From: JBGSYJ01 sp041748075
GTDB lineage: Bacteria; Acidobacteriota; Thermoanaerobaculia; Gp7-AA8
Assembly: GCA_041748075.1 (NCBI GenBank)
Contig: JBGTDX010000143.1
Location: forward strand, 1 to 64,000
DNA length: 64,000 nucleotides
Direction: 5' to 3'
A program made the position numbers and the translations under genes. The notes under the pieces were generated by a model. The model was not told the DNA's origin. It did no database searches and worked only from the letters and a program-made list of their open reading frames with translations. Each line of letters starts with the position of its first letter. The stretch's first letter is position 1. Shown here piece after piece: positions 1-8,635 of the stretch.

Positions 1-1452
1 AAAAAAAGAAGGCAACCGACGAGGGACAGAACGATGCTCGGGAACAATAGCAGAAACGGGGAACGGGAAGTAGCGATCGAATACACCAAGAAGCCTGTGA
101 GCGGGTGGGGTGGGTTGGCCGTACTGCTGAGGCATTTCGAGCGATTAGGTGTGCGGGAGTATCTGAAGCAAGGGCTGCCAGATGGGCGCAGCTCACCGAA
201 TCAGATTGGTGTAGTCGACATGGCAATGCAGTTGATGGCGACGATTCTGATAGGGGGTAGCCGCTTTTCGCACGCAGGGCGGATCGCTGCGGATCCGGTG
301 ATGGCGACGATGTTAGGAGCCAAGCGACTCGGAGATCCGATGACGTTGACTCGCTATTTCGGTGGGTTCGCTCAAAGCCAATCGGAACATCTGCAAAAGA
401 CTCTGCAAGCCCTGGTGCTTGAACGGCTGGTAAGCCACCGAGCGGACGATGTACTCGACCTGGACTCGACGGTGTTCACGCGTTGCGGCGAGCAGGAGGG
501 AGCAGAGCGAGGGTACAACCCTTCTCGGCGTGGTCGTCGCTCGCATCATCCGTTGCTGGCCATGTTGGCCGAGTCGAAATGCATCCTGCACAGCTGGCTT
601 CGGAGCGGAAACGCATCGCCGGCGCGGGGGGCGAAGGAGTTCTTCCTGGAGGTCATCGGAGTCTTGCCAGCAGGGTTTTCCATTCGAGCATTGCGCGCTG
701 ACACAGGATTCTGTTCAACCGAGTTGTTCGACACCCTCGAGGCTCACAACACGCCCTACGCGATCGCGATAAGAATGAGCAAGCCAGTCCAGCGTTGGTC
801 GGCTGGTTTGTCCGAGTGGACCGTCATCGAGGAAGGCCTCGAGATCGCTGAGGGGATGTACCACCCTGCGTACTGGAGTGGGCCTCGACGGGTGGTTGTG
901 ATCCGCAAGCAGCTCCGTCGCCAAACCAAGGGGATGCTCTTCGAAATCGTTGACTGGGAGTACCACGGCATCGTGACCACCCTCACGAGCCCCGCCATCG
1001 ACGTATGGCGCTTCTACAACGGACGGGGCGACTGCGAGAACCGAATCAAGGAACTCAAGTACGACTTCAACGGCGACGGATTCTGCCTGCAAAGCTTCAA
1101 CGGAACCGAGGCCGTGTTCCGCCTGAACTGCTTTTTGTTCAACCTCCTTTCAGATTTCAAACGCGTGATTCTTCGCGACATGAAGCTGACGCTCAACACC
1201 ATCCGTTCGAAGGTCTTCGTGATCGGTGTTCTGCTCGGTACTCGAGGACGCAGCAAGGTTCTGCGACTTGGTCTGACTCGACACTGGAAAACTGAGTTCC
1301 AGACCCTTCTTGATCGCGTGAGCACCTCTACCACTTCAACTGTGGCTCATCTCCAGAAACTACTGAAAACACCGGGACTCGACACTCCTTCGCCTTGGCG
1401 GCTTCGTCGAGCCCTCAACCCCATCCCAGCGTGATTCGCACTCCAACTGAGG
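1..1452 (+). mobile_element. IS1380-family insertion sequence (left end outside or at the window edge)
   Basis: The element is defined by its single transposase gene. The right end is probably near 1452, where the minus strand starts CCTCAGTTGGAGTGCG, an end that looks like an IS terminus; the next bases (1453-1456, TTTT) lead straight into an unrelated inverted repeat. The matching left terminal repeat cannot be seen because the gene starts 34 bases into the window. Boundaries are therefore tentative. Confidence 0.5.
34..1434 (+). CDS. IS1380-family DDE transposase
   Basis: Cut-and-paste transposase of 466 residues, the usual size for the IS1380 family. The DDE catalytic set can be placed: first Asp in the DLDSTVF motif (about residue 143), second Asp in RADTGF (about 223), and the Glu in the YNGRGDCENRIKELK stretch (about 330-345), which is the Y-R-E-K signature of IS4-like transposases. 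The reading frame is intact with no frameshift, so the element may still be active. It is the only transposase gene in the window. The ATG follows an AGGGACAGAACG leader that may serve as a weak ribosome site. What follows on the same strand is ruvB, with which it has no functional link. Confidence 0.9.
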   Translation: MLGNNSRNGEREVAIEYTKKPVSGWGGLAVLLRHFERLGVREYLKQGLPDGRSSPNQIGVVDMAMQLMATILIGGSRFSHAGRIAADPVMATMLGAKRLGDPMTLTRYFGGFAQSQSEHLQKTLQALVLERLVSHRADDVLDLDSTVFTRCGEQEGAERGYNPSRRGRRSHHPLLAMLAESKCILHSWLRSGNASPARGAKEFFLEVIGVLPAGFSIRALRADTGFCSTELFDTLEAHNTPYAIAIRMSKPVQRWSAGLSEWTVIEEGLEIAEGMYHPAYWSGPRRVVVIRKQLRRQTKGMLFEIVDWEYHGIVTTLTSPAIDVWRFYNGRGDCENRIKELKYDFNGDGFCLQSFNGTEAVFRLNCFLFNLLSDFKRVILRDMKLTLNTIRSKVFVIGVLLGTRGRSKVLRLGLTRHWKTEFQTLLDRVSTSTTSTVAHLQKLLKTPGLDTPSPWRLRRALNPIPA

Positions 1453-1456
1453 TTTT

Positions 1457-1554
1457 ACGGTTGAATGTTGAATTGAATGTTGAATGGCCCCCACCTAACG
1501 AGGGATCCATGGCGAGCGCGTCCTCATTCAACATTCAACATTCAACATTCCGTC
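1457..1554. repeat. Family A heptad-word inverted repeat (word ATTCAAC), copy A1
   Basis: Left arm has GTTGAAT words (1459-1485), right arm has ATTCAAC repeated about three times with exact 7-bp period (1526-1550). The ends are ACGG and CCGT, separated by a unique loop of about 40 bases. It lies between the IS end and ruvB, 13 bases before the chosen ruvB start, and creates a false N-terminal extension of ruvB if the upstream ATG at 1477 is used. Confidence 0.85.
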
Positions 1555-1566
1555 CTCCTCGCTACA

Positions 1567-2625
1567 ATGTCCCCAGCCATGCTCCCCCCCTCCCCCGACC
1601 CAGACCGCATTCTCTCTCCCGAGGTGACGGCGGACGACGAGCTCGGAATCGAGCTTTCCCTGAGACCACGACTGCTGCGTGAGTACATCGGACAGTCGAA
1701 AATCAAAGCGAATCTCGACATCTCAATCCAGGCGGCGAACAAACGGCGGGAAGTCCTCGATCACGTGCTGCTCTTCGGCCCTCCCGGCCTGGGAAAGACC
1801 ACTCTGGCGAACATCATCGCCAACGAGATGCACGCCGGCATCAAGGCCACCTCGGGGCCCGTCATCGAGAAGGCTGGCGATCTGGCTGCGATCCTCACGA
1901 ATCTCGAGGAAAAGGACGTCCTGTTCGTGGATGAGATCCACCGGCTGGCACCTCAGATCGAGGAAGTCCTGTACTCGGCCATGGAGGATTTCCAGCTCGA
2001 CATCATCATCGGCCAGGGGCCTTCGGCGCGCACCGTCAAAATCGAGCTTCCGAAGTTCACACTCATCGGTGCGACCACCCGCGCGGGTCTGCTTACGGCG
2101 CCGCTGCGCGCGCGATTCGGCATCGTGCACAGGCTCGATTTCTACGATGTGGAATCGCTCACGATCATCGTGCAGCGCTCCGCCGAGATTCTGGGGATCC
2201 CGATCTCGCCGGAGGGAAGCGTGGAGATCGCGCGCCGTTCCCGCGGCACTCCACGCATCGCGAACCGCCTGTTGCGACGGGTGCGCGATTTCGCGGAAGT
2301 CCGTCACGACGGGACAGTGACTCTGGATGTAGCTCGCGAGGCGTTGAAGATGCTCGAGGTGGACGAGTTCGGGCTCGACGAGATCGACCGCAAACTGCTG
2401 GTCGCCATCATCGAGCGTTTCGCGGGAGGTCCGGTCGGCCTCAATGCGATCGCATCATCGATTGCGGAGGATCGCGGGACGATCGAGGATCTCTACGAGC
2501 CCTACCTGATCCAGATCGGCTTTCTGCAGCGCACGCCTCGCGGCCGCGTTGCTGCCCGGCCCGCCTACGAGCACCTCGGATACCCCGACGCGCTCGCGAC
2601 GCGGAACCAGGCGAAACTGTTCTGA
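1567..2625 (+). CDS. ruvB: Holliday junction branch migration DNA helicase RuvB
   Basis: RuvB is the hexameric AAA+ motor that, with RuvA, drives branch migration of Holliday junctions in recombination and repair. About 352 residues from this start, normal for the family. Walker A GPPGLGKTT is near residues 71-79, Walker B with DEIHRL near 127, the sensor stretch GATTRAGLL follows, and the C-terminal winged-helix DNA-binding domain ends in the typical GYP-containing tail. A longer in-frame ATG at 1477 would add residues encoded by the family A repeat, so it is rejected; ATG 1567 or 1579 fits the family N terminus. ruvA and ruvC are not adjacent. The TGA stop is the first three bases of the D1 palindrome shared with the convergent pilS-like gene. 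Confidence 0.96.
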   Translation: MSPAMLPPSPDPDRILSPEVTADDELGIELSLRPRLLREYIGQSKIKANLDISIQAANKRREVLDHVLLFGPPGLGKTTLANIIANEMHAGIKATSGPVIEKAGDLAAILTNLEEKDVLFVDEIHRLAPQIEEVLYSAMEDFQLDIIIGQGPSARTVKIELPKFTLIGATTRAGLLTAPLRARFGIVHRLDFYDVESLTIIVQRSAEILGIPISPEGSVEIARRSRGTPRIANRLLRRVRDFAEVRHDGTVTLDVAREALKMLEVDEFGLDEIDRKLLVAIIERFAGGPVGLNAIASSIAEDRGTIEDLYEPYLIQIGFLQRTPRGRVAARPAYEHLGYPDALATRNQAKLF

Positions 2626-2650
2626 AGAATTCAGAATTCTGAATTCTTCA
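2623..2650. repeat. Family D palindrome D1 (word GAATTCA) at convergent gene ends
   Basis: A perfect 28-bp palindrome whose half reads TGAAGAATTCAGAA and then returns as its complement. The outer TGA on the plus strand is the ruvB stop codon; the outer TGA on the minus strand is the stop of the PilS-like kinase. It could form a hairpin at both transcript ends. It lacks a U tract, so classical termination is uncertain. Confidence 0.9.
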
Positions 2651-4267
2651 GCCACCAGTCGGCAGCGAGATCGTGATCGTCGTCCCCCGGCCTTCGTGGG
2701 AATCGACCGATATGCTTCCTCCGTGCTCCTGAATGATGCGGTAGGAAATCGCCATTCCCAGGCCGGTCCCCGTGGGAAAGTTCGTACGGAACGGCTGGAA
2801 GATTCTTCGCTGATCGGCATCACTCATGCCTCTGCCGTTGTCGGTGAAGTGGATGCGGTAGAAGCTGTCCTCCCGATCGGTGGAAACGTGCATGGTTCCG
2901 CCTGAGGACATCGCCTGGATTGCGTTCTTGGCGATGTTCCAGAAGACCTGGCGGATCTGGTCTGCGTCGCCCTGAATGTGAAACGAGGGAGGCTCGATGG
3001 CTCGCTCGATTCTGTGTTCCTCGGAGAGCTCGCTCGAGTTCGACAAAAGATCAAGCGTCTCCGAAAGACTCAGTGCGATATCGAACTCGGCTGAGTGTCT
3101 CTCCTGCGGCTTGACGAAACGGAGGAAGTCCGCGATCGACTTGTTGAGTCGGTCCGATTCCTTGAGAATGATCGACATCAGGCGCTCTTCCTTGTCCGAA
3201 AGATTCTTCGAATTCCTCAGGACCTGGACCGAGCCCGCGATCGCCGCCAGCGGATTTCGGATCTCATGTGCGATTCCGGCCGAAAGCTCACCCACGGCAG
3301 CCATCCTGTCCTTCATACGAAGCTGTGTTTCCAGAGTCTTGATCTCCGTGAGATCCTGGAAGATGAGCGTCAGCCCGTAGGAACTGCCCTCGATGGCGTT
3401 GAGCGGTGTCATCGCGTAGCCGACGCTTCGAATCTCGCCGCCACGCACGAACGTCGTCTCGCCCCGGATCACCCGGTTCGTCAGGATCGAGCTGCGGAGC
3501 TCGTCCCACTCATCCTTCCAGAAGAGCCCGATATCGCTCAAATGCTCTCCGACGATCGAATCCTGGGGAAGCTTGAGAATCTCAGAGCCCGCAGGATTCA
3601 CGAAGGTGATCGTCCCGTAAGGCGTAATCGTCATGAGTCCCGACGGGACGGATTCGATCACGTTCCGGCTTAGGGCCTGGAGCTCTGCGAGATTCTGGCG
3701 GTTGACATCCAGTTCCTCGAAAGTCTTTCGAAGCTTCTCGGAGATGTAGGACGTGAGCAGGGCTGTCGCATAGAAGCCTGCGATATTGGTCCCCAGCGTC
3801 AGGTACAGCCGGAACGGGTCGGGCACTCCGGCCGAAAAGAAACTCGGCGCAGGACTCCGGAGAATGCCGTAGTACATCAGGTCGACCATTCCGCCGAACA
3901 GAATGGCGGCGCCGGAAGCGGCGAAGAGCCCGCCGCGGCGGTAGAGCAGCATCGACGCAGTAATGATCGTTACGAGGTAGAGAAACGAGAAGGGCGAATC
4001 CCAACCGCCGGTGAAGTAGACGAGCATCGTCTCGACGACCAGGTCACCTCCGAGCTGCACAGCCAGGTTGAACTGACGGTTTGGAAGCCACCGGGCGAGC
4101 CCGATATATCCCAGCGTCATCACGTAGGTGATGCCGGCCACCAGGTAGAGGTAATTGATCGGAAGGACGACCTCGACGGTCGACTGGATGATGAGCGCCG
4201 CCAGCAGGAGCGTGGTGGTGACCACCACGCGGACTGCGATCAGCGTGCGTGGATCCGTGGGAGACAT
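2648..4267 (-). CDS. pilS: PilS-like membrane sensor histidine kinase
   Basis: Two-component sensor kinase of 539 residues. The N-terminal part (about 10-175) has roughly six hydrophobic membrane segments, as in PilS. A PAS domain follows (about 195-310), then HisKA with the phospho-accepting His near residue 334 in AGIAHEIRNPL, then the HATPase_c domain with N box (NIAKNAIQ), DNGRGMS and GTGLGMAIS glycine boxes. Its place just downstream of pilB-pilT-pilC on the same strand supports PilS, the kinase that adjusts pilin transcription with PilR. No response regulator follows it here: the next gene is convergent ruvB. NtrB-like kinases share this C-terminal architecture, so the name rests partly on context. 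Confidence 0.85.
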   Translation of the reverse strand: MSPTDPRTLIAVRVVVTTTLLLAALIIQSTVEVVLPINYLYLVAGITYVMTLGYIGLARWLPNRQFNLAVQLGGDLVVETMLVYFTGGWDSPFSFLYLVTIITASMLLYRRGGLFAASGAAILFGGMVDLMYYGILRSPAPSFFSAGVPDPFRLYLTLGTNIAGFYATALLTSYISEKLRKTFEELDVNRQNLAELQALSRNVIESVPSGLMTITPYGTITFVNPAGSEILKLPQDSIVGEHLSDIGLFWKDEWDELRSSILTNRVIRGETTFVRGGEIRSVGYAMTPLNAIEGSSYGLTLIFQDLTEIKTLETQLRMKDRMAAVGELSAGIAHEIRNPLAAIAGSVQVLRNSKNLSDKEERLMSIILKESDRLNKSIADFLRFVKPQERHSAEFDIALSLSETLDLLSNSSELSEEHRIERAIEPPSFHIQGDADQIRQVFWNIAKNAIQAMSSGGTMHVSTDREDSFYRIHFTDNGRGMSDADQRRIFQPFRTNFPTGTGLGMAISYRIIQEHGGSISVDSHEGRGTTITISLPTGG

Positions 4268-4274
4268 CAGTGAA

Positions 4275-4364
4275 AGGATGAAGGATGAAGGATGAAGGCT
4301 GAGACCCTCACTCCCTGGCCCGCGGTTGGGCGGGCTTCATCCTTCATCCTTCATCCTTCATCCC
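4275..4364. repeat. Family F heptad-word inverted repeat (word GGATGAA), copy F1
   Basis: Left arm has GGATGAA three times at 7-bp period (4276-4297); right arm has the complement TTCATCC four times (4336-4363). The loop is about 38 bases. It fills the gap between the pilC stop (4371) and the pilS start (4267), so it would be transcribed within this operon. A half copy (two TTCATCC words) occurs at 17649-17662. Confidence 0.85.
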
Positions 4365-4370
4365 TGTTTC

Positions 4371-5573
4371 TTATCCTATCTGTCCGATCAGGGCGAACAT
4401 CGGCATGTACATCGCGATGACGATGAAGCCGATGACGCCGCCGAGGAATGCGATGATGAGCGGCTCGAGCAGCTTCATCAGGCCGGCGACGGCGATGTCG
4501 ACCTCGTCTTCGTAGAACTCGGCGATCTTGCTGAGCATCGTATCGAGGGCGCCGGTCTGTTCACCGACCGCGATCATCTGAATGACCATCGGAGGAAAGA
4601 CATCCGTATCCGACAGAGGCTCGCTGATGGTCTTGCCTTCCTCGACCGACTTTCGCGTGGCCATGATCGCATCCTCGACGATGGCGTTTCCAGCCGTCTT
4701 TGCGGTGATCATCAGGCCATCGAGAATGGGCACACCCGAACTGGTGAGCGTTGCCAGCGTCCGGCAGAACCGGGCCACGGCGATCTTACGCAGAAGCATT
4801 CCGAACACCGGGAGCTTCAGCATGACCTGGTCGAGCACGCGCCTTCCCTTGTAGGTCTTGTAGTAGCGTTTGAGGAAAATCACCACGCCGACCGACACCA
4901 GGAGCATGAGCCACCAGAAGTCGCCGATGAAATTCGACAGCGCAATGATGACGACGGTCGGAAACGGCAACTCCGCTCCGAGCTGGTCAAACAGAGATGC
5001 AAAAACCGGGATGACCTTCCAGAGGATGATCATCACGACGATGATCGCGATCGCGATGACCGCGACCGGATAAATCAACGCCGACTTGACCTGACTGTTG
5101 AGCTTGACCGACTTTTCAATGTAGGCAGCAAGCCGCTGAAGGATCGTGTCGAGGATACCGCCTGCCTCGCCCGCAGCGACCATGTTCGTATAGAGGTCGC
5201 TGAACACCTTGGGATGCCGTCGCATCGCATCGGCGAGGTTCGAGCCGGTCTCCACGTCCTGCTGCACCTGGATCAGGACCGAACGGAAGACCTTGTGCTC
5301 CTGCTGGGTAGCCAGAATCTCGAGGCACTGGACCAGCGGCAGTCCCGCATCGATCATGACCGAGAACTGGCGGGTGAAGATCGCCAGCATCTTCGGCGGA
5401 ACCCTGCCGCCGAACTTGGCGAAAGCCAGCTCTTTGCCGCGCTCCTTGACCGCCGTGACCACGATCTGCTGCCTGCGCAGCGTCGCAATCACTGCTTCCT
5501 TCGAATCTGCTACGAGAATGCCGGTTTGTACCTGCCCTTCCCGACCTCTCCCCTTCCACTGGAAACTTGGCAT
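4371..5573 (-). CDS. pilC: Type IV pilus inner-membrane platform protein PilC (GspF family)
   Basis: PilC is the polytopic inner-membrane platform that couples the PilB and PilT ATPases to pilin polymerisation. The 400-residue protein has two GspF repeats (about 65-190 and 265-390). It contains the family stretches FTRQFSVMIDAGLPL and GEAGGILDTIL in the first and FCRTLATLTSSGVPIL and GEQTGALDTML in the second, and three hydrophobic membrane segments (about 165-190, 215-235, 370-395). It starts 26 bases after the pilT stop, in the conserved order pilB-pilT-pilC. A GspF of a type II secretion system is the alternative; pilT next to it makes the pilus assignment much more likely. Confidence 0.93.
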   Translation of the reverse strand: MPSFQWKGRGREGQVQTGILVADSKEAVIATLRRQQIVVTAVKERGKELAFAKFGGRVPPKMLAIFTRQFSVMIDAGLPLVQCLEILATQQEHKVFRSVLIQVQQDVETGSNLADAMRRHPKVFSDLYTNMVAAGEAGGILDTILQRLAAYIEKSVKLNSQVKSALIYPVAVIAIAIIVVMIILWKVIPVFASLFDQLGAELPFPTVVIIALSNFIGDFWWLMLLVSVGVVIFLKRYYKTYKGRRVLDQVMLKLPVFGMLLRKIAVARFCRTLATLTSSGVPILDGLMITAKTAGNAIVEDAIMATRKSVEEGKTISEPLSDTDVFPPMVIQMIAVGEQTGALDTMLSKIAEFYEDEVDIAVAGLMKLLEPLIIAFLGGVIGFIVIAMYMPMFALIGQIG

Positions 5574-5599
5574 TTCGAGCCTCCGAAATCGTTACTGCG

Positions 5600-6730
5600 C
5601 TACGCAGTGCGCGGTCTGTTCATGCCTGCCGGCCCCCCGGCCTGCTGTGTGACGAGTCCCGCTCCCCGAGAAATCATCTCCTGGAGCTCGTCCGGATTCG
5701 ACGAGCGTCCAAGGGCTGACTGCAAAGAGATCAGCTTCTTGAAGTACAACGTCGCGAGTGACTGGTTGAATGTCTGCATTCCGTACTTCGACTGCCCGGT
5801 CTGCATCATGCTGTAAATCTGATGAACCTTGTCCTCGCGGATCAGGTTCCGGATGGCCGCGTTAGGCACCAGGATCTCCATCGCCATGACCCGTCCCTTG
5901 CCGTTCGCGCGGGGAAGCAGCGCCTGACAAAGAATGCCCTCGAGCACGAAGGAGAGCTGGGCGCGGATCTGCGGCTGCTGATGCGCCGGAAAGACGTCCA
6001 CGACGCGGTTGATGGTCTGGGCCGCGGAGTTGGTGTGAAGCGTGCCGAACGTCAGGTGGCCGGTCTCGGCAATGCGGAGTGCCGACTCGATCGTCTCGAG
6101 ATCGCGCATCTCGCCGATGAGCACCACGTCCGGGTCCTGCCGCAGCGCCGACTTGAGAGAATTCGCGAAGGAGTGGGTATCTGCATGCAGCTCGCGCTGG
6201 TTGACCACACAACCTTTGTGCGTGTGCAGGAACTCGACGGGATCCTCGATCGTGATGATGTGCTCGTGCCGCTCGCGGTTGATCTTGTCGATCATCGCAG
6301 CGAGTGTCGTGGACTTCCCGGAACCTGTCGGGCCCGTCACCAGCACCAGCCCCCGGGGCTTGTTGGAGATCTCCTCGACCACCGGCGGCAGCCCCAGCTC
6401 CCGAAATCCGAGGATCTCGTAGGGGATCTGGCGGTAGACGGCTGCAGTCGCGCCGCGCTGGTTGAACACATTGGCCCGGAACCGTGCGAGTCCCTTGATT
6501 CCGAACGAGAGGTCCAGCTCCAGATTTTCCTCGAAGCGATGCTTCTGCGCATCGGTCAGAACCGAATAGGCGAGCTGTTTGGTCTCGGGAGCGGACAGAG
6601 GCGGAAAATCGAGCGGCGTGAGCTTGCCGTCGACCCGGATCTGGGGAGGCGAGTTCGTCGTAATGTGAAGGTCGGAGCCGCCTCGCTCGACCATCGTCTT
6701 GAGCAACTGGTGCAGCGTTATCTGGGCCAT
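5600..6730 (-). CDS. pilT: Type IV pilus retraction ATPase PilT
   Basis: Hexameric ATPase that depolymerises the pilus for twitching motility. 376 residues, slightly longer than a typical PilT. Walker A GPTGSGKSTTL lies near 133-143, the Asp box around EHIITIEDPVEF, Walker B in VVLIGEMRD near 200-208, and the His box GHLTFGTLHTNSA. The PilT-type signature AIRNLIREDKVHQIYSMMQTG (split here as AIRNLIRE and KVHQIYSMMQTG) separates it from PilB-type extension ATPases. One base separates its start from the pilB stop, so the two are co-translated. The Gly- and Pro-rich tail beyond about residue 350 is variable in the family. Confidence 0.95.
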   Translation of the reverse strand: MAQITLHQLLKTMVERGGSDLHITTNSPPQIRVDGKLTPLDFPPLSAPETKQLAYSVLTDAQKHRFEENLELDLSFGIKGLARFRANVFNQRGATAAVYRQIPYEILGFRELGLPPVVEEISNKPRGLVLVTGPTGSGKSTTLAAMIDKINRERHEHIITIEDPVEFLHTHKGCVVNQRELHADTHSFANSLKSALRQDPDVVLIGEMRDLETIESALRIAETGHLTFGTLHTNSAAQTINRVVDVFPAHQQPQIRAQLSFVLEGILCQALLPRANGKGRVMAMEILVPNAAIRNLIREDKVHQIYSMMQTGQSKYGMQTFNQSLATLYFKKLISLQSALGRSSNPDELQEMISRGAGLVTQQAGGPAGMNRPRTA

Positions 6731-6731
6731 A

Positions 6732-8447
6732 TCAGATCACCGTCTCCCTCACGACCTCTTCAATGGTGGTGATGCCTTCCATGATTTTAACCAAACCGGA
6801 GCGGCGAAGCGTGATCATTCCGTTATCGATCGCCTTTTTCTTCAGCTCGATGCCCGAAGCTCCCGACATGATCATCTCGCGCAGCTCGTCATCGATGCCC
6901 ATCACCTCGACGAGACCGACGCGTCCTTTGTAGCCCGTATTGCTGCATTTCTCGCAGCCGCGTCCCTTGATCGGGCTGAACTCCCCGATCTCGTCCTTGT
7001 GGTATCCGAGGTTGATCAGCGCGGGGGGCGCGACGTCCATCTTTTCTTTGCAGTTCGTGCAGATCCTGCGGACCAGGCGCTGTGCCGCTATGAGCTGAAC
7101 TGACGTGGCCACGAGAAACGGTTCGATACCCATGTTCATCAGACGGCTGATGGTCGAAGGGGCGTCGTTTGTGTGGAGGGTGGACAGCACCAGATGGCCC
7201 GTCAACGCGGCTTTGATCGCGATCTCCGCCGTCTCGAAATCGCGGATCTCACCAACAAGGATGATGTTCGGATCCTGGCGGAGAAACGAGCGAAGCGTCG
7301 CAGCGAAGTTCAGTCCGATCTGCTCTTTCATCTGAACCTGATTCACTCCCATGAGGTTGAACTCGACCGGATCCTCGGCCGTCATGATGTTCACCTCGGG
7401 AGAGTTCACCTTCGAGAGCGCCGAATAGAGCGTGTTCGTCTTTCCCGAACCGGTGGGCCCGGTGACCAGCACCATTCCCCACGGCTTGAAGATCGCCTCT
7501 TCGAACTTTGCGAGCGATTCCGGCTCGAAGCCGAGCCGCGTCATGTCGAGCTGGAGATTGTCCTTGTCGAGAAGCCGGAGCACGATCTTCTCTCCGAAGA
7601 GAGTCGGAAGGACGGAGACGCGGAAATCGAGCTCCTTGACCTTGTCCTCGAGCTTCATCTTCAGCTTGATACGCCCGTCCTGCGGGAGCCGCTTTTCGGA
7701 GATGTCGAGCTTTGCGAGAATTTTGACGCGGGAGATGATCGCGTCCCGCAACTTGAGCGGTGGATTCATCATCTTGTAGAGAATGCCGTCGATGCGGAAC
7801 CGTACGCGGTACTCTTTCTCATACGGCTCGATGTGAATGTCGGACGCGCCGCGCTTGATCGCATCACTCAGAACCAGATTCACGAGCTTGACTACCGGCG
7901 CTTCTTCCGCCTCCGCGGTTAGAATGTCGATGTCGATCTCTTCGTCGTCCTGGAGAACTTCGAGATCCTCTCCCTCCGTTCCCTGGAGATCCTCCATCAC
8001 CTTCTTGAGCTCGAGCGACGAGGTGCTGCCGTAGTACGTGTCGAGAGCGCTTTTGATGGCGAGGGCCGAGGCGACGACCGGCTCGACGTTGTAGCCCGTC
8101 ATGAACTTCACGTCGTCCATCGCGAAGACGTTCGTTGGATCGGACATCGCGATCGTGATGGTCGCGCCCGCCTTGAGCACCGGGATGATGCTGTACTTGC
8201 GCGCTACGTCGGCGGGGACCAGCTTGATTACGCCGGAATCAATTTCGAAGTGAGCAAGGTTGATCGACGGCACGCCGAACTGCTGCGAGAGACACTCAGT
8301 CATGTCCTCCTCGGATACGAATCCGAGCTGGATGAGCGTCTCGCCGAGCTTCGCCCCCGTTTCCTTCTGCACCGAGAGCGCTTCTTTGAGCTGATCCTGG
8401 TCGATCAATGACGACTTGATCAGCAGATCACCAATCCGTAAACTCAT
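6732..8447 (-). CDS. pilB: Type IV pilus assembly ATPase PilB (GspE family)
   Basis: Cytoplasmic ATPase that powers pilus extension. 571 residues from the start chosen here, which gives MSLRIGDLLIKSS, the normal opening of the N-terminal MshEN/GspE_N domain (about 1-145); the in-frame extension to 8474 adds nine residues without family support. The ATPase core has Walker A GPTGSGKTNTLY, Walker B in NIILVGEIRD, and the His box GHLVLSTLHTNDAPST. The tetracysteine zinc site (CTNC and CEKC, about 463-505) is present, typical of PilB and GspE and absent from PilT. It heads the pilB-pilT-pilC-pilS block. Confidence 0.95.
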   Translation of the reverse strand: MSLRIGDLLIKSSLIDQDQLKEALSVQKETGAKLGETLIQLGFVSEEDMTECLSQQFGVPSINLAHFEIDSGVIKLVPADVARKYSIIPVLKAGATITIAMSDPTNVFAMDDVKFMTGYNVEPVVASALAIKSALDTYYGSTSSLELKKVMEDLQGTEGEDLEVLQDDEEIDIDILTAEAEEAPVVKLVNLVLSDAIKRGASDIHIEPYEKEYRVRFRIDGILYKMMNPPLKLRDAIISRVKILAKLDISEKRLPQDGRIKLKMKLEDKVKELDFRVSVLPTLFGEKIVLRLLDKDNLQLDMTRLGFEPESLAKFEEAIFKPWGMVLVTGPTGSGKTNTLYSALSKVNSPEVNIMTAEDPVEFNLMGVNQVQMKEQIGLNFAATLRSFLRQDPNIILVGEIRDFETAEIAIKAALTGHLVLSTLHTNDAPSTISRLMNMGIEPFLVATSVQLIAAQRLVRRICTNCKEKMDVAPPALINLGYHKDEIGEFSPIKGRGCEKCSNTGYKGRVGLVEVMGIDDELREMIMSGASGIELKKKAIDNGMITLRRSGLVKIMEGITTIEEVVRETVI

Positions 8448-8613
8448 CCGCTTCCCAATCCCTCCCGGACACACCTGGGGCCGCAGCTTCCCTCAACGCC
8501 GCCCGGCGGCGCGGGATTCTCTGCGTAAACATCTGCCGTATTTAGACCTAATGCGACTCGTTGAGTCTAGCCGAAAAGGCCCACCAACGCAAAAGGGGTT
8601 CGGGTTCCGGGAG

Positions 8614-8630
8614 CATTCAATTCAACATTC
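8614..8630. repeat. Family A repeat, single short arm (A3)
   Basis: Contains CATTCAATTCAACATTC, the same 5+7-bp word pattern as the A2 element, but I see no second arm nearby. It sits six bases from the glycosyltransferase stop codon, in the gap (8448-8635) that should also hold the pilB promoter. Probably a decayed half element. Confidence 0.6.
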
Positions 8631-8635
8631 GTCGT

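Noticed and set aside
1477..1566. N-terminal extension of RuvB
   Set aside because: Encodes only translated family A repeat (FNIQHS pattern) and has no counterpart in RuvB proteins.
4326..5816. A 496-codon plus-strand open frame
   Set aside because: It lies antisense to pilC and the end of pilT, both well conserved; its composition is rich in Asp, His and Arg as expected for the shadow of GC-rich coding DNA, and it begins in a family F repeat.
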